Source: PALSA-612 sp964595575 | GTDB taxonomy: Bacteria; Actinomycetota; Thermoleophilia; Gaiellales; Gaiellaceae | Assembly: GCA_964595575.1 (NCBI GenBank) | Contig: CAZQRA010000004.1 | Span: 1-64,000, forward strand | DNA: 64,000 nucleotides | Direction: 5' to 3' | Notes under the pieces: generated by a model | What the model was told of the DNA's origin: nothing | What the model saw: the letters and a program-made list of their open reading frames with translations, nothing else | The model's database searches: none | Program-made: the position numbers and the translations under genes | In this document: positions 59,321 to 64,000 of the stretch, piece by piece | Layout: every line of letters starts with the position of its first letter | Numbering within the stretch: position 1 is the stretch's first letter

Positions 59321-59405
59321 GCGAGCGAGACGGGTGGTCGGGCTGTCAGGCGACGCTCCCGCCCCGCTCGCGGCGCCGCCAGGCCCACCACGTGCAAGCC
59401 GGGAG
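59317..59405 (-). promoter_or_regulatory. trp attenuator: competing leader RNA hairpins
   Basis: Three helices exclude each other. (1:2) CTCCCG (59405-59400) with CGGGAG (59361-59356). (2:3, antiterminator) GCGAGCGGGGCGGG (59371-59358) with CCCGTCTCGCTCGC (59334-59321), 14 bp with two G-U, plus GCC (59374-59372) with GGC (59319-59317) across a bulged A. (3:4) the terminator at 59320-59300, whose base is taken by the antiterminator. Trp codons lie at 59390-59385 and 59381-59379, so a ribosome stalled there blocks 1:2 and favours 2:3. This is the classic ribosome-mediated design. Confidence 0.8.
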
Positions 59406-59411
59406 AGTCAT
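59346..59411 (-). CDS. trpL: trp leader peptide
   Basis: 21-residue ORF, ATG at 59411 to TGA 59348-59346, with a cluster of Trp codons reading CTWWAW. It contains three Trp in 21 residues in the exact place needed for attenuation: the stalled ribosome would cover region 1, and the stop codon lies 26 nt before the terminator stem. Its ATG lies only about 3 nt after the predicted transcription start, so translation is nearly leaderless. Confidence 0.85.
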   Translation of the reverse strand: MTLPACTWWAWRRRERGGSVA

Positions 59412-59420
59412 CCTGGAAAG

Positions 59421-59450
59421 AGAGTAGGCGCTTGGGGGGCGGTCCGTCAA
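59421..59450 (-). promoter_or_regulatory. Promoter of the trp operon
   Basis: On the minus strand, -35 TTGACG (59450-59445) and -10 TACTCT (59426-59421) are separated by 18 bases, a good sigma-70-type promoter. Transcription should start near 59414, next to the trpL ATG. The hisA stop codon TGA is inside the -35 hexamer. Confidence 0.7.
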
Positions 59451-60202
59451 GCGGCATCCTCCTCCGCCAAGGCCAGGGCCTCGCAGAGGGAGAGGGAGCC
59501 GTTCCAAAGGGCGGTGCCGAGGACGGCCCCCTCGCAGCCGAGCGCCTTGAGGCGGCGAAGGTCGTCCAGGGAGGCGATCCCTCCGGCGGCGATGACGGGA
59601 AGCCCGGAGGCGGCGAGGACGCTGTCGAGGAGGGCTAGGTCCGGCCCTGCCAAGGAGCCGTCCCTGGTCGTGCTGGTCACGAGGAGCCGCCTGATCCCGG
59701 CCTGGGCGCAGGCTCGGGCAAGGTCAGGGGCGGGGATGTCGGAGGTTTGTCGCCACCCCGCCACCGCCACCTGCCCGTCCCGGGCGTCGACGGCTGCCAC
59801 CACCCGCTCGCCGAAGCGAGAAGCCGCCTCCTCCAAGAACCACGGGGACAGGGCGGCCGTCCCCACCACTACGCGGGCCGCGCCGGCGGCCAAGGCCCGC
59901 TCCACGGCCTCCAGCGTCCGGTAGCCGCCTCCCACCTGCACCGGCGTGGAGCCGCCGGCGCCCGCCACCCGCTCCACCAGCCCCGGCGTGGGCACCCCCG
60001 AGAAAGCCCCGTTCAGGTCGACGAGGTGGAGGAAGGGTGCCCCTTGGGCGGCGAACCGGGCTGCCGCCTCCTCGGGGTCTCCGCCCTCGATGGTGACCCT
60101 CCGGGGATCGCCGCCGGCCAGCCGCACGCAGCGGCCGTCGAGGACGTCCAGCGCGGGAAGGACGAGGAAGCCTTGCCTCCTCGTGGGCGCCTCCTGAATC
60201 AT
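59447..60202 (-). CDS. hisA: ProFAR isomerase HisA
   Basis: Phosphoribosylformimino-5-aminoimidazole carboxamide ribotide isomerase of histidine synthesis. 251 residues, beta/alpha barrel: VLPALDVLDGRCVRLAGG (catalytic Asp), FLHLVDLNGAFSG, VQVGGGYRTLEAVE, TSTTRDGSLAGPD (second catalytic Asp), VIAAGGIASLDDL. A TrpF domain exists elsewhere in the window, so it need not be a PriA-type dual isomerase. ATG 60202 lies inside a palindrome. The stop lies in the trp promoter. Separated from the other his genes, which run on the other strand. Confidence 0.93.
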   Translation of the reverse strand: MIQEAPTRRQGFLVLPALDVLDGRCVRLAGGDPRRVTIEGGDPEEAAARFAAQGAPFLHLVDLNGAFSGVPTPGLVERVAGAGGSTPVQVGGGYRTLEAVERALAAGAARVVVGTAALSPWFLEEAASRFGERVVAAVDARDGQVAVAGWRQTSDIPAPDLARACAQAGIRRLLVTSTTRDGSLAGPDLALLDSVLAASGLPVIAAGGIASLDDLRRLKALGCEGAVLGTALWNGSLSLCEALALAEEDAA

Positions 60203-60217
60203 GCTAACATGGTAGCA
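60202..60217. promoter_or_regulatory. Candidate TrpR-family operator between hisA and the regulator gene
   Basis: TGCTAACATGGTAGCA is a near-perfect 16-bp palindrome (7 of 8 symmetric pairs; arms TGCTA/TAGCA). It overlaps the hisA start and a -10-like TAACAT (60205-60210) reading toward the regulator gene. Position and symmetry fit autoregulation and control of both his units. No second copy was noticed elsewhere in the window. Confidence 0.5.
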
Positions 60218-60236
60218 CGATGACGAAAGGGGCACG

Positions 60237-60602
60237 ATGACTCGGGAGGAGAGTACCGCCGCTTCCCCGGCGGCTTCCACGGCGGGGGGAGCCGTCGGTC
60301 CCGGCGCTTCGTACGTGGTCGAGGAGGTGCCCGGCTTGGACGAGCTGGCCGATGCCTTCCTCACCCTGCGTACGCGCGAGGAGTGTCGGCGGTTCCTGCG
60401 CGACCTGTGCACCTTGAGCGAGCTCCAGGCCCTCGCCCACCGCTGGCAGATCGCCCGCCTCGTCGACCGGGGTCTTCCCTACCTCGACATCGCCGCACGG
60501 GTGGGGGCGAGTACGGCCACGGTCACCCGTGTCGCCCAGTGGGTCAGGCACGGGGCAGGCGGCTACCGGTTGGCGCTGGAGCGCGAGAAGGCGAGGACGT
60601 AG
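60237..60602 (+). CDS. TrpR/YerC-family DNA-binding regulator
   Basis: 121 residues. A low-complexity Ala/Gly/Ser N-terminus (about 1-28), then a TrpR-like helical domain: LDELADAFLTLRTREECRRFLRDLCTLSELQALAHRWQIARL and helix-turn-helix YLDIAARVGASTATVTRVAQWV. This is the YerC/YecD group, some members of which are predicted histidine-pathway repressors (HisR) in Firmicutes; I state that from memory. Start ATG 60237 with GAAAGGGG upstream. It leads hisG-hisD-hisC/B and diverges from hisA, so control of histidine synthesis is the natural inference. Confidence 0.85.
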   Translation: MTREESTAASPAASTAGGAVGPGASYVVEEVPGLDELADAFLTLRTREECRRFLRDLCTLSELQALAHRWQIARLVDRGLPYLDIAARVGASTATVTRVAQWVRHGAGGYRLALEREKART

Positions 60603-61493
60603 GTGGCGCCGGCCAGGTTCGCGAGGGCCGGCGAGGACGGCCGGCTGGCGGTGGCGATCCCCTCCAAGGGGCGTATGATGCAGCCCGCCCTCGACCTGTG
60701 CGCGGCGGCCGGTCTTGCCTTCGAGGCCACCGAGCGGGCCCTGCTCGTGCCCTGCGCCAACGCTCCCGTGGACCTTCTGCTGGTGCGACCCCACGACATC
60801 CCCGAGTACGTGCAAGACGGGGTTGTCCACGCCGGCATCACCGGCGCCAACCTGGTGGTGGAGAGCGCAGCCGAGGTCACCATCCTGGCCGAGCTCGGCT
60901 TTGCCCGCTGCACCTTGGAGGCGGCGGTGCCCGTGGACGCCCCGGCCCGGTCGCTCCAGGATCTGAGCGGGCTGAGGGTGGCTACCGCCTACCCCCGCTC
61001 GACCGAGCGGTGCCTGTCCGCCCTGGGCATCTCCGTCGAGCTGGTGCCGGTCTCGGGGTCGGTGGAGGCAGCGCCCCGCCTCGGCCTCGCCGAGGCCATC
61101 GTCGACCTCGTCTCCACCGGCTCCACGGTGGAGGTGAACGGGCTTCGCCGCATCGGGCGGCTCCTGGAGTCGCAGGCGGTGCTGATCGGGAGGCTTCAGG
61201 CGAGCGAGGAGGAGCGGGAGCTGGTCGACCGGCTGCGGCTGATGCTGAGCGCGGTGGCCGCCGCCCGCCGCCGCCGCTACGTGATGATGAACGCGCCGGC
61301 GTCGGCCCTGGAGGCAATCCGAGCCGTCCTTCCCAGCATGGGCGCTCCCTCGGTGCTGCAGCTGGCGGAGCCTGGGCAAATCGCGATCCACGCCGCCGTG
61401 GACGTGGACGCTGTCTGGGATCTCTTGCCCCCGCTCAAGGAGGCTGGGGCCTCGTCCATCCTGGTCGTGCCTGTCGAGCGGCTGGTGCCGTGA
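60603..61493 (+). CDS. hisG: ATP phosphoribosyltransferase (long form) HisG
   Basis: First step of histidine synthesis. 296 residues, the long HisG(L) form: catalytic domains AVAIPSKGRMMQPALDLCAAAGL, DIPEYVQDGVVHAGITGANLV, RVATAYPRSTERCL, EAIVDLVSTGSTVEVNGLR, then a C-terminal regulatory ACT-like domain (about 215-295, ending SSILVVPVERLVP) that binds histidine. So no HisZ is required. GTG start follows the regulator gene stop; the end overlaps hisD (GTGA). Confidence 0.94.
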   Translation: MAPARFARAGEDGRLAVAIPSKGRMMQPALDLCAAAGLAFEATERALLVPCANAPVDLLLVRPHDIPEYVQDGVVHAGITGANLVVESAAEVTILAELGFARCTLEAAVPVDAPARSLQDLSGLRVATAYPRSTERCLSALGISVELVPVSGSVEAAPRLGLAEAIVDLVSTGSTVEVNGLRRIGRLLESQAVLIGRLQASEEERELVDRLRLMLSAVAAARRRRYVMMNAPASALEAIRAVLPSMGAPSVLQLAEPGQIAIHAAVDVDAVWDLLPPLKEAGASSILVVPVERLVP

Positions 61494-62656
61494 CCCGGGC
61501 AGAGGTGGCAGAGGCCATTCCTCGGGCCGCCGAGATCGTGGCTGACGTCCGCGCCCGCGGCGACGCTGCCCTGGTCGAATGGAGCGAGCGGCTGGACGGC
61601 GAGCGGCCGCGGGCGTTACGGGTGCCTGACGAGGAGATCGCCGCCGTCGAGGTCGAGCCCGCCTTCCTGGAGGCCGTTCGCCGCCTGGCCTCGGCCGTGG
61701 AGGCCTTCCACCGGCCCCAGCGGCCTCCCGACACGGCGGTGTGTCCGGTGGAGGGGGTTCGGGCAGAGCGCCGCTTCCTGCCCCTGGGCTCCGTGGGGAT
61801 CTACGTTCCCGGAGGTCGCGCCTCCTACCCCAGCTCGCTCGTCATGGCGGCGGTGCCGGCCCGGGTGGCAGGGGTGGAGCGGGTGTGCGTGTGCTCTCCC
61901 CGGCCCTCGGCTGCGCTCCTCGCTACCGCCCGCGAGCTGGGAGTGGACGAGGTGTACGCGGTGGGGGGTGCCCAAGCCGTGGCTGCTCTCGCCTACGGTA
62001 CGGAGACGATTCCCCGCGTGGACAAGGTGGTGGGCCCAGGCAACGTCTTCGTCCAGGCGGCCAAGCTCCTCGTCTCCGGGGTCGTCGGCATCGACCTCCC
62101 CGCGGGTCCCAGCGAGGTGGCGATCGTGGCCGACGAGACCGCCGACCCAGTCCTGTGCGCGGCCGACCTCGTCGCCCAGGCCGAGCACGGGCCGGACTCC
62201 CAGTGTCTCCTCGTGACCCCGAGCTCCCATCTCGCCCGGGAGGTAGCGGCCCTGGTCGAGGTATGGAGCCAGGTGCGGATCGAGGTGGTGGCGACCCTGG
62301 AGGAGGCTCTGGCGCGAGTGGAGGCCTACGCCCCCGAGCACCTCGAGCTGCACCTGGCCGCTCCCGAGGAGGCGGCTCGGTCGGTGCGGAACGCGGGCTC
62401 GGTCTTCCTGGGGTCGACGGCTCCCGCCGTCCTGGGGGACTACGCCGCCGGCGCCAACCACGTCCTGCCCACCGGCGGGCTCGCTCGGGGAGCGGGCGGG
62501 CTGGGGCTGGAGAGCTTCCTCAAGCCGGTCCAGTACGTGAGCGCCACCCTCGAGGGTCTTGCCCGAGTCAGGGAGACGGTGGCCCTTCTCGCCCAGGCGG
62601 AAGGGCTTCCTCTCCACGCGGCGGCGGTCGAGGCGCGGTTTCGGGAGGGCCGCTGA
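61490..62656 (+). CDS. hisD: Histidinol dehydrogenase
   Basis: Zn- and NAD-dependent oxidation of histidinol to histidine. 388 residues, somewhat short at the N-terminus (family about 430). Motifs: LPLGSVGIYVPGGRASYPSSL, VYAVGGAQAVAALAYGTETI, KVVGPGNVFVQAAK, LPAGPSEVAIVAD, AQAEHGPDSQ (Glu-His), APEHLELH, and NHVLPTGG. GTG start overlaps hisG; the stop shares a base with the ATG of hisC. Confidence 0.95.
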   Translation: MTRAEVAEAIPRAAEIVADVRARGDAALVEWSERLDGERPRALRVPDEEIAAVEVEPAFLEAVRRLASAVEAFHRPQRPPDTAVCPVEGVRAERRFLPLGSVGIYVPGGRASYPSSLVMAAVPARVAGVERVCVCSPRPSAALLATARELGVDEVYAVGGAQAVAALAYGTETIPRVDKVVGPGNVFVQAAKLLVSGVVGIDLPAGPSEVAIVADETADPVLCAADLVAQAEHGPDSQCLLVTPSSHLAREVAALVEVWSQVRIEVVATLEEALARVEAYAPEHLELHLAAPEEAARSVRNAGSVFLGSTAPAVLGDYAAGANHVLPTGGLARGAGGLGLESFLKPVQYVSATLEGLARVRETVALLAQAEGLPLHAAAVEARFREGR

Positions 62657-64000
62657 TGCTCTCCCCTCGCCCCCTCCCGGAGGGGTTCCGCCCCTACGTC
62701 TGGGCGCAGACGGCAGAGGAGGTGGCCCGCCGGCGCGGCCTCCCGGTCGCCTGCGTCCTCCGCTTCGACGCCAACGTGCCTCCCCTTCCCGGCGTCCCGA
62801 CCGTCCCCCTGGGCGAGAGCTTCGCCGCCCTCAACGAGTACCCGGAAGGGACCTACCGGGAGCTGCGGGAGGCGGCCGCGGCCTACGCCGGGGTCGGTCC
62901 TGAGCAGGTGGTAGTGGGAGCGGGCGCCGACGATCTCATCCACCTCGTGGCCCGCACCTACCTGGCTCCCGGCCGCCGGGCGGCAATGGAGACCCCCACC
63001 TACCCCCTGTACCGGATCGCCAGTCACCTGGAGGGGGCAGAGGTGGTCGAGTTGGGCCGAGCGGCGGACGTGATCTGGATCTGCAATCCTGCCAACCCCA
63101 CCGGGGCGCTGCGGCCGCCCGAGCAGGTGGCCGACCTGGCCCGGCGGTTTCCGCGAGCGCTGGTGGCGGTGGACGAGGCCTACTTCGAGTACGCCGGGGC
63201 CACGGTGGTTCCGCTCATTGCCGAAAGCCCCAACCTCCTTGCCATTCGCACCTTGTCCAAGGCGTTCGGCCTGGCTGCCCTCAGGGTGGGCTACGCGGTT
63301 GCCTCGGCCGAGGTGGCGGCCGAGCTCGACCGGCGGCGAGCCCCAGCCCCGGTGGCGGCGCCGGCGGCCCGGATCGCGGCCGGTGCCCTGCGCCGGCCGC
63401 GGCTGGACGTGGAGAGGGAGACCGCCGAGCGGGAGCGCATGCGGGCTGCCCTCCTCGCTGCCGGGTACGACTGCCCGCCGAGCTACGGCAACTTCCTCTA
63501 CGTGCGCGTCCCCGACGGGGAGGCGCTGGCCGATCGCCTGGAGGAGCAGGGCCTGGTGGTGCGCCGCTACCCCCAGGCGATCCGGATCACGGTCCGGCTT
63601 CCCGCCGAGAACGACCTCCTCCTGGGGGCTCTAGGGGCCTCGTCCCCGCCCAGTCCGGTGCGCTCGGCCGTGGTCGTCCGCACCACGGCGGAGACGGCGC
63701 TCCGCCTGTCGCTGGCGCTCGAGGGGAAGGGTCGATGTCGGGTTACGACCGGCATCGGCTTCCTCGACCACCTGCTCCAGCAGCTTGCCTTCCACGGGGG
63801 CCTCGACCTGGAGGTGGTGGCGAGCGGCGATCTGGACGTGGACGAGCACCACACGGTGGAGGACGTCCTGGCAGGGCTGGGAGAGGCGCTAGGCCGCGCC
63901 CTGGGGCAGAGGGAGGGCGTGGCCCGCTACGGCTCGGCTACCGTGCCCATGGACGACGCTCGAGCTACCGCCGCCGTCGACCTGGCGCGCCGACCTCACG
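62656..64000 (+). CDS. hisCB: HisC-HisB fusion (histidinol-phosphate aminotransferase plus imidazoleglycerol-phosphate dehydratase), 3' truncated by the window
   Basis: One frame from ATG 62656 runs to the window end without a stop (448 codons seen). Residues 1 to about 328 are a class I aminotransferase: VVVGAGADDLIHLVARTY, NPANPTGALR, VAVDEAYFEYAG, RTLSKAFGLAALRVGYA with PLP Lys at about 202, RITVRLPAEND. From about 335 the HisB domain begins: SAVVVRTTAETALRLSLALEG, GFLDHLLQQLAFHGGLDL and DVDEHHTVEDV with Mn-binding His/Asp/Glu. A GTG at 63658 could serve as an internal hisB start. The ATG overlaps the hisD stop (TGATG). A missing hisC stop by read error is the main alternative to a true fusion. 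Confidence 0.85.
   Translation, partial: MLSPRPLPEGFRPYVWAQTAEEVARRRGLPVACVLRFDANVPPLPGVPTVPLGESFAALNEYPEGTYRELREAAAAYAGVGPEQVVVGAGADDLIHLVARTYLAPGRRAAMETPTYPLYRIASHLEGAEVVELGRAADVIWICNPANPTGALRPPEQVADLARRFPRALVAVDEAYFEYAGATVVPLIAESPNLLAIRTLSKAFGLAALRVGYAVASAEVAAELDRRRAPAPVAAPAARIAAGALRRPRLDVERETAERERMRAALLAAGYDCPPSYGNFLYVRVPDGEALADRLEEQGLVVRRYPQAIRITVRLPAENDLLLGALGASSPPSPVRSAVVVRTTAETALRLSLALEGKGRCRVTTGIGFLDHLLQQLAFHGGLDLEVVASGDLDVDEHHTVEDVLAGLGEALGRALGQREGVARYGSATVPMDDARATAAVDLARRPH

Overview
The window is GC-rich bacterial chromosome (two short N gaps, so a draft scaffold) that reads as an actinobacterium. The main evidence is the block fhaA-fhaB-pstP-rodA-pbpA-pknB (38011-45189), the sufC-B-D-S-U genes with an intein in sufB, frequent GTG starts, dense GTGA/ATGA start-stop overlaps, and many -10-like TANNNT hexamers lying only 6-9 nt before start codons, as expected for leaderless mRNAs. 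A deep-branching class such as Thermoleophilia is my guess from the mix (A2-type oxidase, SpoIID protein, aminofutalosine-deaminase-like amidohydrolase, no mycobacterial or streptomycete landmarks), but nothing here proves it.

Layout. 1-3300: tail of a conserved hypothetical gene, then an hsp20-lon protein quality-control pair on the minus strand. 3341-8611: an MMPL transporter and a dTDP-rhamnose operon (rmlA-C-D-B). 8659-11493: a secreted SpoIID/LytB-subtilisin fusion. 11498-15468: a minus-strand nucleotide-sugar operon (epimerase, UDP-sugar dehydrogenase, Gfo/Idh oxidoreductase, hexapeptide acyltransferase) followed by tRNA-Lys and an assembly gap. 16131-20991: a cytochrome oxidase operon (ctaC-ctaD-ctaE) in which UspA-like proteins alternate with the oxidase subunits, faced by a diheme cytochrome c lipoprotein. 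21669-24038: TPR protein, amidohydrolase, tatA. 24163-31993: suf Fe-S assembly genes with two methyltransferases and a Rieske protein. 32008-32207: a 13-codon ORF with a Shine-Dalgarno region matching the whole 16S rRNA tail, followed by a strongly base-paired region of unknown function. 32237-38014: methyltransferase, NAD-binding protein, dcd, gabT-like aminotransferase, glycosidase-like protein, ddl. 38011-46881: the cell-wall/division signalling cluster plus a second kinase. 46955-53503: membrane proteins, HNH protein, an interrupted SIMPL gene, and a SbcD/YhaN-like nuclease-ATPase pair.

The last 10.5 kb holds two amino-acid pathways. The trp operon (trpE-G-D-CF-B-A, minus strand) is preceded by a complete ribosome-mediated attenuator: promoter, near-leaderless leader peptide with three Trp codons, competing hairpins and an intrinsic terminator. 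Upstream of it, hisA diverges from a TrpR-family regulator gene that leads hisG-hisD-hisC/hisB; a near-palindrome sits at the hisA start. hisC and hisB are read as one fused frame running off the window end.

There is no stretch over 300 bases without a feature. The longest (31994-32236 and 15566-15760) are described below. Intergenic spaces elsewhere are short and mostly hold promoter elements.
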